Shown: positions 10,326 through 21,330, counted from the stretch's first letter. The stretch is DNA of 64,000 nucleotides from Bimastos eiseni (GCA_959347315.1 OY365818.1:7712658-7776657); one strand, 5' to 3'. The notes: a model not told the origin generated them from the sequence alone. Numbers and translations are program-made.

Positions 10326-11596
10326 GTTTTTATATATTTTATGTGTGGCGTTATTAACATTAATAATAAACTTTAATTAATGTTGATATTATTATCAGCC
10401 AAAGGACTAAGAATTAATGATAATTAGGACTTAATCTTGTATTAAATTTAATCTTGAAAGGATGTATTTGTTGGTCATTGTCAGATTAATTCTTCTGATG
10501 AGATTCTCTCTTGAAGGGGGTGCTATATTAATCACCTTGTTTCTGGAGCATATTATAAGAGGCTGGATGTAGTTATTTATTTCTATTGGTTTTGATGGGA
10601 AGGAAATTTTAAGTAGGGCTATCGACAGTAAGTGCACTGTGCTGTGACATTTCATGGTGTTTTTTTTAGGTTGTTCTACTCAATATATCTGCTATTGTCT
10701 AGTTCAGTTATTTTGATCAAGTGTTTGTGAAATTTTATTTGAAATGTCTTGTTTGTGAATTGCTTTTAGCAAAATATTGTGTTTTATATGGAGAGAGCTA
10801 GAGACCTTTTACTACTGAGTCCTATTCGTAAATTTGATTCAGGATCAAATATTTATAAGCAACTCTACTATATTATAGTAACCAGACCAGTGTATTTTGT
10901 TTAATTTTTAAAATTAACAGAAGATTAAGTTTATTTTGTTATAATTGTTATAGCATACAGATATGAAGTTACTTTTTTTCAATGTGATAATTAATTGGTG
11001 TAAGAAATGTCATAAATAATTAATTATTCTGTAGTGTAATAAATTGTTATCTCATGATTGCTGCAGTGTCCACAAAAAGTTAGGTCAAAGGAACAGATGC
11101 TCAGTCAAAACAAAATAAATAGGCAGGTAGGGTTGGAATCGATTCTAGGTCAATGTCAAAGGTCACGCCGACTGCCAAGTCATTAAGACGACTTCTGTTA
11201 TAATTTAATTTAATACTATTATTATTTATTATTATTTCATTTATTAATATAATTTATTATAGCTATCATTTTAACTTATTAATTACTAATTACACGGTCA
11301 ATGCTCCTTCTGTGGACCCACTTTATGAAGAGGTTATTTTGAATGACTTCTTCTTCTTAGTTTCTTAGTCTAAATTATATTTAGACTCCATTGCATTACA
11401 TCAGAACAATAGCATTAGTTTCTTTAGAAGCAGCACTGCAAACTTACAATGAGTCAATGACAGTACAATTGCTATTTTAAATTGTATTAAGATATATTAG
11501 TTTCATTCTAGTACTGCTGCTTCAAGGCTAATCTGTATGTGGCCGGGTATAATGTTATAACGCTAGATTATCTTGGAAAAGTTCATCATACGTAAC

Positions 11597-11678
11597 TCCA
11601 ATCGCAATCGTAACTTTGACATTTATACAGCGCCCACAGAAGCGTGGTTGAGGGAAACGGCTTGTTCACAGGCACTTA
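11597..11678 (-). mobile_element. Dispersed repeat family 1, diverged copy
   Basis: On the minus strand: GTGCCTGTGAACAAGCCG, then GGGCGCTGTATAAATG, then GTTACGATTGCGATTG. The order (AATAAGC.., GCGCTATATAA.., GATTACG repeat) parallels the copy at 31375-31465. It lies about 120 bp before the exon at 11802. Confidence 0.5.
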
Positions 11679-11801
11679 ATTAAAACAAAGCATTGTCGTT
11701 GAAAAGCTGACTTGTGGTAATTAGTGTCTCATTATATGTAGTTTATTTGGCCTTATTGACTTCAAAAACATCTTTAATTGGATTTGTTACTTTTTGTGTA
11801 G

Positions 11802-11951
11802 TGGAGACGAAAAAGAAATCTTTTGCCAGTGCTCTGAAAAAGCGATTCTCGCGCAGCAAGAAGTCGCGCTCCCAAAGCGCTGACCGAGCTCAGACATTTC
11901 GTGATGAGAGTCTACTAAGGCCACCAGACCACGGCGATGCCACTGCATCCG
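11802..11951 (+). CDS. C2CD2L: C2CD2/TMEM24-like gene, exon with first polybasic module
   Basis: A 150-nt exon between acceptor TTTTTGTGTAG and donor CCG|GTAATG. It encodes ETKKKSFASALKKRFSRSKK, then SRSQSADRAQ and an acidic tail. The run SFASALKKRFSRSKK (residues 242-256 of the visible 388) is basic with interspersed serines. In TMEM24 the comparable C-terminal basic region tethers the ER protein to plasma-membrane PI(4,5)P2, and PKC phosphorylation releases it; that is family knowledge, not something shown here. The exon is phase 1-1 symmetric, so skipping it would remove one membrane-binding module without a frameshift. Confidence 0.85.
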
Positions 11952-12911
11952 GTAATGAAGATGGTGTTAATTGGGATGTATTTTGGAGTCCATTTGTGGC
12001 CGTCTTTTATGATAGTTCTGGAATATAGGAAACTTTGCTATGATGAATGCACCAATCAAACGCTGTCAGTGTAAATATGTGCTGATTAGCATAAGGGACT
12101 AATTTTTTCTTCTAGTGCATGGATCATGGTTTTTATCCCTGGTTAGAAGGTAGATGCATGGGTGGGCATTGAAGAATGAGTTGCTACAATCAATTTTAGA
12201 GATGACTAAGGCCTGTACTAGTGTGGAGATATTTTTCGTTTAATCTTTTCTTGACTTGCCGTTAGCATATGAGATGGAAGAAACAGGATTTCGTTATGGA
12301 GGATATTTGATTTTTCAAAGAGAGTGTTATCGAGGAGAAAACCAAGATCAGTTACTTGCTTAATAATCATAATAGAAAAATTATAATAATAATGTAGCAA
12401 TGGTAACAATAATGGTAAGAGGGCTCATCGCACACTCCTGTGTTCTCCTGTATCTGTGATCCAGGTTTGCCTTCAATGGTGTTTTATTTCAGGATCTTGA
12501 CTGGTGTAGCGCACATTCAAACGAGGGGTATTGGTGAATGATCACACCAAATCAATTCATTGAAAAATTATCCGGGTCAAGGCCATACGGTCGCTATTTA
12601 AAAACATATACATTTACGTTAGGTCACCTTCAACTGTCATTTTGTTTGAGTGGCATGCGTGTTAATTCTAGTTCAAACTTGTTGTCATTGAGCACGTACG
12701 TAGTTAACTAGTTAAGAATTGTTTTTCCACGTTTAAACTTTATATCGCTTCCATGATTACTAATTGTATTAGAGTGACCTGACTACAGGACTTGCGTTCT
12801 TTCAGGGTGTTTGTTTTTTGGCCCCTTTCCTTATAACTAGGTTTGAATTATACTTGTTTTACTTGTTGCTGGGATCAATAAAAACAGTTGCTATGTTATA
12901 TTATTTCTCAG
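11952..12911 (+). other. Intron before the last coding exon
   Basis: No feature beyond a short AAT run at about 12370-12415. ATCAATAAAAACAG at about 12872 contains AATAAA and could polyadenylate a shorter transcript, but nothing else supports this. Confidence 0.5.
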
Positions 12912-13222
12912 ATCAGTCGGAGTTTTCTGAAGGAGGGACCCTGAGAAAGTCGCGATCGCATTCCTTCAGCTCAGGCTTTCGCAATCTGTTCCGTCGGAAG
13001 AAGAAGACTAACATGAGTCGCGAGAGTTCCATGTCGAGAATCTCCGCACGGGGAGTCGAGACGTCTCGTGAGGATTCCACCGGACAACCATCTCCGCAGC
13101 TGCCCCAGCCGAAGGGCTCCATTGCCCGGCACAACACCCCCGTTCCGGAATTTTCTCCCACTACTGGTCATCCGTACAGCACGTCAGTACCTGCCCGACC
13201 ATCCCCACTTTACGACCACTAA
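12912..13222 (+). CDS. C2CD2L: C2CD2/TMEM24-like gene, terminal coding exon with second polybasic module
   Basis: Last coding exon, starting after ATTTCTCAG and ending with TAA at 13220-13222. It encodes 102 residues. LRKSRSHSFSSGFRNLFRRK is a second basic, serine-rich module very like the one in the previous exon (SFSSGFRNLFRRKKK against SFASALKKRFSRSKK). A Ser-rich part with MSRESSMSRISARG and a proline-rich tail ending PSPLYDH follow. The vertebrate protein also ends with a basic module, recalled as SFSRRLIKRFSFKSK. The exon is GC-rich compared with its surroundings. The ATG frame from 12818 includes intron sequence and should not be used as a start. Confidence 0.86.
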
Positions 13223-13865
13223 GAGAATCTGGATGTGTTTTGGGGAAGACTTCGATGTATCGGACCTGTGCAAGTTCGTTCTCGAATGAGTCTCGGCTGG
13301 TTAAAATGAATGTTGTAATACATCTTCATGAGATTAAGCTTATGTTCGTGAATTGCGTTGCATATTCATGATGAGGTGGAATAGATGTGCATGAAATGTT
13401 ATGCATATTCATGATGATGTGCATGAAATGTTTTGCATATTCATGACACAGTTACTATTCATGAGGTGTTTTACACCTAGAACATGCAGTCTTCATGAGA
13501 TTAAGCTTATGTTCGTGTGTTGTGTTGCATATTCATGATGAGGTAGAGTTGAAGTACATGAAATGTATTGCATATTCATGATGAAGTTGAGTTGACAAGT
13601 TGATGTGCATGAAATGTATTGCATATTCATGATGAGGTGGAGTTGATATGCATGAAATGTATTGCATATTCATGACACTGAGTTAATATTCATGAGGTGT
13701 TTACACATGGAATATGCAGTTTATGTTGATATGTTGTGTGCACCAATGAAGTCTGTGCCGTCTTATTGTTGAGATGCACTGCATATTCATGATATGCAAA
13801 GCATATTCATGAGACATGCTGCATATTCATTTCATCTATGACATTAAAGATGCTAATGACTGGAT
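13223..13865 (+). promoter_or_regulatory. Probable 3' UTR of the C2CD2-like gene with TATTCATGA / TGCATG motif array
   Basis: Starts directly after the TAA. From about 13340 to 13830 the core GCATATTCATGA or a close variant occurs roughly a dozen times, for example near 13361, 13411, 13436, 13540, 13571, 13621, 13665, 13782 and 13802. It alternates with copies of TGCATGAAATG. TGCATG is the recognition core of Rbfox-type RNA-binding proteins. Spacing is irregular (about 20-60 bp), so this is a degraded tandem array or a selected motif cluster. ATTAAA at 13843-13848 followed by a GT-rich stretch is the best polyadenylation signal. Confidence 0.6.
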
Positions 13866-15550
13866 GCCGTGGAAAAGTTTTCTATCTTCTGACATTTTTG
13901 TCTTGCTTCTTTATATTTTTTCTTCAATTTGTGTGCTAATAATTTAAAACTTTTGAATGTGCTGTCAGTAGTATCATCATTTACAGGTAACAAAGGATGC
14001 AGACGAGAAAAAGAGGAGGATGTTTGGTACAATACTTGGTGTAAATATGTAATTTATTTGAAAATTAATAGGCTTCTGGTTAGCTATTAACTTTATAGAA
14101 AAATTGGTGGAAGTATAAATGTAGAAATATCAGGAAAATGAGTTAAGCTTGAATATAGTTAATTATGATTTCATTTTTATGATATTTTTAAGGATTATCT
14201 ACATTATTGGCCATTTGGTTTGCTGCTTTGTTAATTAAGCATTTTCAAGTTAAACTGTAATTGACAACAAAGGATGTTAATGACTCGAAACTTAGATCAA
14301 TCGCTATTCAGGAACTTAGAACAAGATGGTCACATGGTTTCTCTTTAACTGATGTCATCACTGTGAATTGCAGATAATAAGCAAACTGGGCTTAGAGAAC
14401 TAATCCCACTGCAGCATCTGTCGAGGTAAATGAATTGGAAGAACACTTTTGAAGTCTTCTTGTGAAGTGTCTGTTTAAATTCCATTTATATCCACGACCT
14501 AGCACTCTGTTAGATTATACGATTTCTTCATCGCTTCGTTTTAAAATTTGCAGTTTATTCGTGTTAGGCAAAGTAATGTCTCGAGCGAAATAGTTGTTGA
14601 GAGGGTATTGGGTTATAAACCCCAGCTCATCTTTTAACCGCCTCAGCCTGGTTGCTTTTGAAAAGATGTTGGTGACTTAGGTCTTGACAACCCCCTCCTC
14701 CCCCCCCCCCAACACAGTTCTTTCATGGCACCTACTATCTGCGTATTACAGCGTGCAATCAGAACATTTTTTTGTTTTGGCTTGTAGTTGGAAGGCTTCG
14801 GACAAAGCCACTGGACAGCCAAAGAAATAGCAAAACATTGTTCCTAATTATTTTTGCATAACTAGGTGTAATGGTTCTGTAAATTATATTTTTTTGCTTA
14901 CATCTATTTAGGTATGTGATTATTTTTTGAAATTTTTTATCAATTGTTTCATGTGTAACATATTAATAACATGTTTTGACCTACATTCTTGTACTCTGGT
15001 GATTATCCATGCTTTTGTCGTCTCAGCTTTTTTCCGACGAATAAGCCCCTGTTTTAAGAGTCTGCCATTGTTTGTAAACACAGTTCTGTCTGCATTGTTT
15101 CTTGTCTCACCAAATTGTTTTATTTATTTTGCATTGGATTCATTTCTACTGGTACATATCCTAAGGGTGTAATTTGTTATACAGTATCAATATCTCTGTT
15201 TTAGATCATTTGTGGTGTCTTGTTTGGCCCAAATTTTTTAAATTAATTTAAAATTAATATGAGGTAAGCAGAAAATTTACTCCCAACATATCCAGAGCAC
15301 TTTGAACATTAGCACGTGATCTTATGTTCTCCAGTGTGTGAGAAATAGTATGAAGCTATTTAAATTTGTTTTTAGTTGTTTCTCTGATATGACACAACTT
15401 CATCTAATGTGAACTTTTTCTGCATCTCCGTTTTTGTTATCTCATCACTTCTGTGTTTTTATTTATTTTTTATTTATTCCAATCCGGTTTTAATGGTAAC
15501 AATTCTAAAAGAATAATTTGAAGCATGGGTTGGCTGCAGGCAGAGGCAAC
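13866..15550. other. Intergenic sequence, no gene recognised
   Basis: AT-rich. Open frames near 14927-15172 lack any family signature or splice context. A C10-type homopolymer run lies at about 14700. Confidence 0.5.
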
Positions 15551-15554
15551 GATC

Positions 15555-15705
15555 TCGTTTGACAGGTGAGGGACATCCAATGAGAGGAGCAAGAAATGTG
15601 GGAGGGACAAACGTATAACGTGTCCCCTCTTTGTAAAAGGTGGGGGACTTGCTCCCTCGAGCCCCCCCCCGTGATCGCCGCCTCTGGTTACAGGATTGAT
15701 TTTGC
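15555..15705 (-). mobile_element. Candidate DNA-transposon end (AGAGGCGGCGATCACGGG)
   Basis: On the minus strand it starts CCAGAGGCGGCGATCACGGG followed by a G-run and GGGGGACTTGCTCCCTCGAG in reverse orientation. This style, (C)AG(A/T)GGCG plus a G-run, is shared with the elements at 29455 and 49404. No opposite end was identified. Confidence 0.35.
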
Positions 15706-17504
15706 TTTGTATGGAGTACTCGATTCTTTGTTTATTTTGTCTTTGCATATGATTGTAAAATAGCCACTCCTGGCAAAATCGAACTTTAGGTATTTGGTTT
15801 CATGGCCAAAATAATTTCAATGTTACACAAAACATCCAAAGAGCATTTCTGATGTAAAGCATTATGTGCTAGTCACGTATTGAGTCAGAATAATAACTGC
15901 TTTGAATTTCAGTTTCCCTGTTACATCTTTAATCTTTTGCTCTGAGTGTTGCGCAGCTTCGAGATTATTCCATTTGGCAAGTTGGGGCATACTGATGGTA
16001 ACCAGAATCATTAACAATAAAAGTTTAGCTATAAACATATCTATTCCATTTGTGTTATAAATGTTGTAGGAGTGATGTCTAAGGGTTTCAATGTGTTTTT
16101 CTATTTTGGTATTTGCTTATTATTGTGTGTAAGAGTATCCTTCAGATTTTAGTTTTGTTGTCGTTGGATTTGAACGCATTAATCCTTTCAGCGATGTTAG
16201 GCACAAAATTATGAAGACTGAAGAGTCTATATTTGTATGTTCGCGTTTTCTGTATTCTTTATTTTTAACGTTCAGAGATCTTGTAGACCAGGTGAACAGG
16301 ATCAGGATTTTATGAGCATTGATGACTGTGGTTCCATTTTTGATGTCGTTGCCAATTGGATTTAGATTAGTTTTTTGTTGTTAAGAAATAAATCTGATGG
16401 TAACAACTCTTCTTAGTCTCAACCAAATGAATTCCGTCACGTCAACTATAATGCCAGTCTCACACCTGCATAAAGGAGGAGGGTGACGCACATCATATTT
16501 ATCATGACACTGTATAAGATCAACTAATCAGTGTAAACCGATTCGTATACAACTGGCGAATTCCCTAAGTTTTAGACATGAAGTTTTATTGAATTTCTGT
16601 AAGGCTTTGTACTGTTAAAAAAAATCATCGTCGTCATTCAAGTTTATTTGGCAATCTAGAGTACAAGTTATATGAGATCTGTATAACAAGCAAAATTTCT
16701 AATTACACCAGTGGCCCAATTAAGGACGGAGGGTCCCGCTGGTTAGGGCTACCAATATATTAGGACAAAGTATTTGGGCAAAGAGGCCAAAGGGAGAGTG
16801 GAGTGGGTGAAAATGAGATGGAGGAACAAAACTTAACTAATCTTAACTAACGAATATGCTAACATTAAGCGAGCAAAGGTAGATTATAAGCTAATAGGAG
16901 TTGCATGATAAAGGCAGCTGACCACAACCAGTAAGTGAAGTAGGTTATGACAAAGTAATAGCTCAAAAATCACAATTTATCTTATATATTGAAGCCAATT
17001 TTGAAGCTCAGGAGTGTTACAGGAGAGCCGCTAAATAGATTTCTCAATGATGAGGTACATGTATGCCAACGATTGTCAGAAGTAATGATAATAGATTAGT
17101 CTTGTGTTTTAATTAATGAAAGCTCGGAAGGAGACGCAAATTGGCAGACAGAATTCCAAATTCTAGGACCTTTGCACTTTGGAGACCAATTGCAAAGTGC
17201 AAACGGCTTAACTAATTAGACTGCTAAGGAAAGGGCTGGTCTCTCGCTCTCATATGCCGAGGGTTTGAAAAATTAAGTTGTTTGCACTTCAAACACATGA
17301 CCTTCAAACACGACCGTCTCGCTTGGCTACCTTAATGGAATGCTCTTCAAAAAATTATTTAAACGACCCTCGATTTTTAGGCGCCTTTATCATAGGCGCC
17401 GACTTTTAGTAGGCCTACTCTATTAATTTTTTACTATAAAATTATGAAGACCACGGAGAAGTATCCGTGCTCAGTCATAACGTCAAGCACACAACAACCA
17501 CGAG
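15706..17504. other. Intergenic sequence with one family-2 repeat copy
   Basis: A family-2 motif (AAAGGAGGAGGGTGACGCAC) lies at about 16476-16520. From 16630 to 17260 the sequence is less AT-rich and looks like an old interspersed repeat (ATTCAAGTTTATTTGGCAA near its start), but I cannot name it. No gene seen. Confidence 0.45.
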
Positions 17505-18350
17505 TATTAGGCCTACTTACAGTATTAAGCCTACTTACAGTATTAGGCCTACTTACAGTATTAGGCCTACTTACAGTATTAAGCCTACTTACAGTATTAG
17601 GCCTACTTACAGTATTAGGCCTACTTACAGTATTAAGCCTACTTACAGTATTAAGCCTACTTACAGTATTAGGCCTACTTACAGTATTAAGCCTACTTAC
17701 AGTATTAGGCCTACTTACAGTATTAAGCCTACTTACAGTATTAGGCCTACTTACAGTATTAGGCCTACTTACAGTATTAGGCCTACTTACAGTATAAAGC
17801 CTACTTACAGTATTAAGCCTACTTACAGTATTAGGCCTACTTACAGTATTAGGCCTACTTACAGTATTAAGCCTACTTACAGTATTAAGCCTACTTACAG
17901 TATTAAGCCTACTTACAGTATTAGGCCTACTTACAGTATAAAGCCTACTTACAGTATTAGGCCTACTTACAGTATTAAGCCTACTTACAGTATTAAGCCT
18001 ACTTACAGTATTAGGCCTACTTACAGTATTAAGCCTACTTACAGTATTAGGCCTACTTACAGTATTAGGCCTACTTACAGTATTAGGCCTACTTACAGTA
18101 TAAAGCCTACTTACAGTATTAAGCCTACTTACAGTATTAGGCCTACTTACAGTATTAAGCCTACTTACAGTATTAAGCCTACTTACAGTATTAGGCTTAC
18201 TTACAGTATTAGGCCTACTTACAGTATTAGGCCTACTTACAGTATTAGGCCTACTTACAGTATAAAGCCTACTTACAGTATTAAGCCTACTTACAGTATT
18301 AGGCCTACTTACAGTATTAAGCCTACTTACAGTATTAGGCCTACTTACAG
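17505..18350. repeat. 18-bp satellite, 47 copies, with higher-order pattern
   Basis: Exactly 47 tandem copies of TATTAGGCCTACTTACAG (846 bp) with no length change. Variation is almost only AGGCCT against AAGCCT, plus a TATAAAGCCT variant at units 17, 25, 34 and 43 and one AGGCTT at unit 39. As 18 is a multiple of 3, several frames stay open on both strands (SIRPTY or TVSRPN repeats). There is no evidence that these are translated. Confidence 0.97.
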
Positions 18351-18665
18351 TGACATCCACCCTCACAAAGTTTGGATAATTGCAAAGTTGTGTTGGTCTA
18401 TGTATACCCTCCCTCCCCCATTCTATCGCATAGAAAAAGCAACATCCATTCATCCCCACTTTCTCCATCTAGCGAACTCTACAAAACATTACATTGAAAT
18501 AAGACCGTCGTTTCCCAAACTGTGTCGCACGGAAGCCTAGGGTTCCGCTGAAAACTTTCTGTGTAAACAATTGGAGGGTCTTTGCATAACTCAACACAAC
18601 GTGTATAACTTTTTATGAAAGCGAATGCATTATTTCAGCTATGTTTATGTTACTATCAATCTAAT

Positions 18666-18667
<2 letters not shown>

Positions 18668-18737
<70 letters not shown>
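18668..18737. repeat. (AT)n microsatellite
   Basis: About 35 uninterrupted AT dinucleotides. Confidence 0.97.
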
Positions 18738-18738
<1 letters not shown>

Positions 18739-18804
18739 TTGCCTGCCTTATCAAGTGTCTGTGTACCAACTCCTCCACTGTTTGGACTTTGACAGTAGGA
18801 CCTA

Positions 18805-18870
18805 CCAGGAGGAGGGCGACATCAAATCATCCTTGATATGGAACAGCGTCGTTAAAAAAATCAACACATA
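18805..18870 (+). mobile_element. Dispersed repeat family 2 copy
   Basis: Contains AGGAGGAGGGCGACATCAAA and, after about 20 bp, ACAGCGTCGTTAAA. It matches copies near 16478, 27040, 57663 and, on the minus strand, 63325. Confidence 0.55.
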
Positions 18871-19169
18871 ATCGTGTCTGTGTAAATGCCTACAGAGCCC
18901 TACCCACAACATAATATGGTTAGTTTTTTTGCAAGGGTTATGCAAACAATTTGGTCAAATGTTTTCCACGGCTACAAAAGATTGTGATACTCTGTAATTG
19001 ACCGTAACTTTAATTGTCTGAATAGACGACGGTCTTCTGAACCTCTGAGTATAGACGAATTCGGTAACACACTCGGTTGGGCTTAAACTTAAAGCAGCTG
19101 CTGAAGTTATAACTCAAGCTCAGTTCTCAATTGTGTATGCTAATCTGTGGACTACCGATCTAGTGTATT

Positions 19170-19250
19170 GCGCAATGCTCGCGAATAAGCTGGCGCCCTG
19201 CGCTTATGCTTAGAATAGCTCTCAAGTTACATGGAGATTGCAATACAATA
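19170..19250 (+). mobile_element. Dispersed repeat family 1 copy
   Basis: ATGCTCGCGAATAAGCTGGC then GCCCTGCGCTTATGCTTAGA. It aligns with GCTCATGAATAAGCTGGTGC at 50900 and with the minus-strand copy at 31400. Confidence 0.6.
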
Positions 19251-20635
19251 ACTTTGCGAATAGTTACAAGGAGACTATGAAGCGTCAAATCCCGGGCGTT
19301 GACCGCTCCAGTGACTATGACAGTATTTAGGCCTACATTAGGCCTATGTATGCACTTTTGTGTGTATGCATAATGCATATATGAATGTATACCTGTATGC
19401 ATGTATCTTAATATGTAGGCCGATGTATGCATGCATTCATCTACACGTGAGTATGTCTGTTTATTTGTATGTGATGCATGCATTCATACATATATAAATA
19501 TGTATTATATATATATATATATTATGGGTTTTTAGGCCTATATAATATAGGCCTATTCTGGCAATACATACGGCACATGTCCAACCTGCGAAACCTTCCA
19601 AATCACTGAAACACGGCTATAGATCTAGCGGACCTAAACATGTGTGATAGGGCCTATAGCAGAAGCTACGCGTGTCGTCAAATAGTTAGGCCTATAGAAA
19701 CTTTAGCGTATTATTACTGATTAATATTAGGTGCATTGTAGATTCGGTTTACATTCAGAAACTATAGCGCCACATAGATGCGCGTATACAGAGGTATGCA
19801 AGCGAGCGAACGCACTGATGTACAGACAGACAGACAGACAGACGGACAGCTGAAAACAGTGACCCACCGAGTTCAAGAATCAAGACAGACGCAGAATGAC
19901 GGGGAAGAGCACAGAGGCACAGAGATGGAGTGTGACAAGGAGGAAGGAAACTGACGCGACCGGGGGGACCGATTGAAAACTGCCGGACGAAATCGTTGAA
20001 TGTGGCGACATCAAAATCTGGCGCTCTATAAATTCCTCATCGAATATTCGGCGTCAGGCGAAGACTTCAATCGCCGATGGGCCAGACCGCCCAGCCCGCC
20101 GCCCACCGCTGATGGGGCCTCCCTTCGCCTCAGTCACGCAGGGACCAGCGTCGAGCGGACGGAAGATATATTGGCGGAGATAAAGGTCGGTTTAGCCCGA
20201 TGCTTCATCGCCGGATGTTCGTGCGGTCCGCTGGATCGGCCCCGCGGGAAAAGAGGGGAAGATTCCGACGGAAGGGAGAAATCGATCGGTCGATGGATGG
20301 TGGGGTCTGGGTGCGGAAGGGATGGAGTCGTGTAGAAGGGTGGTAAGGGAAAAGGGGAGAAGATGGGACATTATGGGCATTAACGAACGTGTAAAGTCTC
20401 ATCACTACCACGCTCCTTCCTCATCCTTCCCCTCCTGCTTCTCCTCCTCTTTCTATCTGTGTCTATCTTCTCTTGTATGTCGTCCTTTCTTCGTTCTTTC
20501 CACCCTTCCTCTGCTTGTTTCTGTCTCTTCCAGTCCTCCAGCCTCTCTTCTGACTTTCCTACTCGTCCTCTCCCGCGCTTCCTCTTGATGCATTCGGTGA
20601 CGTTATCGACTCATCACTCTCGGCAACATCATCTT
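19251..20635. other. Intergenic; TAGGCCTA-rich, then a GC-rich stretch
   Basis: From 19320 to 19700 the palindrome TAGGCCTA or AGGCCTAT recurs many times. A (GACA)n run is at 19822-19845. From 20000 to 20340 the sequence is GC-rich with a 111-codon frame (20000-20335), but I see no family motif and no convincing splice sites, so I do not call a gene. A C/T-rich tract follows at 20410-20590. Confidence 0.45.
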
Positions 20636-20639
20636 TCTC

Positions 20640-20742
20640 TGTGATGTCATCGTTCTCCTTCATGTCAGCTTTCCCTGTGATGTCATCGTTCTCTGCGACG
20701 TCAGCTTTCCCTGTGATGGCATCGTTCTCGATGACGTCATCT
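20640..20742 (+). repeat. Tandem CRE-like repeat (GTGATGTCATCGTTCTC)
   Basis: Three units of about 36 bp of the form GTGATGTCATCGTTCTC..GTCAGCTTTCCCT, ending in a perfect TGACGTCA palindrome at 20732-20739. TGACGTCA is the canonical CREB/ATF site; the repeated GATGTCATC and GACGTCAGC are near matches. Confidence 0.6.
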
Positions 20743-21039
20743 TTTTTTTATGTGATGGAATCGCATTGTGATAGATGTCGGTAGCCAATGAAGACTTTGA
20801 CAAACGCGAAAATCGATTATGCCGCAGTTGCCGTCTTAATTGTTACCTTAGTACTTACCGGTATTGTAAGGCGGTTCTTCCATTTTATTAACGACCCTGT
20901 GTAACCATTATAATTTTATCATTTATTCTGAGCTTAGTTTTATCGTGATATTGTTATATTAGACCTACGAAAAGTGAACTGAAAATTTAGTTTCATTTAA
21001 TTTAAATAAATTAACCACAACCTCCTAAAAACCAATGAA

Positions 21040-21330
21040 TATGTTTCAATCTGCTCTCTCGATTTTTCCAAAGCATTTGACTCTGTTAAGCATTCCTTTC
21101 TCTTTTAACAAAATCTCCACTCTTGGTATCTCGAACGCTCGCACCTCACATGTTCAAAGGTCTCTCCTCATATCTTCACCCAATCCGTGGCAGCATAGTT
21201 CAAGGCTATGTCTTAGGACCCACAAACTTCTCAATAACTGCATCAGACTTGCCCCCCTCTCAGCCCCTCGATCTCAAACCTCCCAATCAAAGACCACTCT
21301 CGATTTATCCCCAGATCATTATACAAAAAC
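21040..21330 (+). pseudogene. LINE reverse transcriptase relic
   Basis: From 21043 the frame gives VSICSLDFSKAFDSVKHSFL and then a stop. This is reverse-transcriptase motif A (LDFSKAFD) of non-LTR retrotransposons. In another frame (from about 21123), RGSIVQGYVLGPTNFSI..SDLPP is motif B (QG.VLGP..F). The two motifs are in the right order but need at least one frameshift, and the YxDD catalytic motif is not visible, so the copy is dead. Its orientation is plus. Confidence 0.75.

Larger units (their letters stand above)
8818..11801 (+). other. Large AT-rich intron
   Basis: No exon-like GC islands seen. It contains the tandem array at 9918-10325, a GAAGGGGGTGCTATAT LINE-tail-like piece at about 10514 (the same 16 bases also occur near 1689), and an ATT-rich stretch at 11205-11290. 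Confidence 0.55.

Noticed and set aside
17505..18350. CRISPR-like array
   Set aside because: Units are head-to-tail with no spacers, and the genome is eukaryotic.
17434..18540. 344- and 357-codon frames (TVSRPN / SIRPTY repeats)
   Set aside because: They are translations of the 18-bp satellite. The unit length is a multiple of 3 without stops, and no start context, splice site or non-repeat domain is present.
20000..20335. 111-codon frame in GC-rich DNA as a gene
   Set aside because: No family motif, no clear exon borders, and the opposite strand is also partly open. GC-richness alone explains it.
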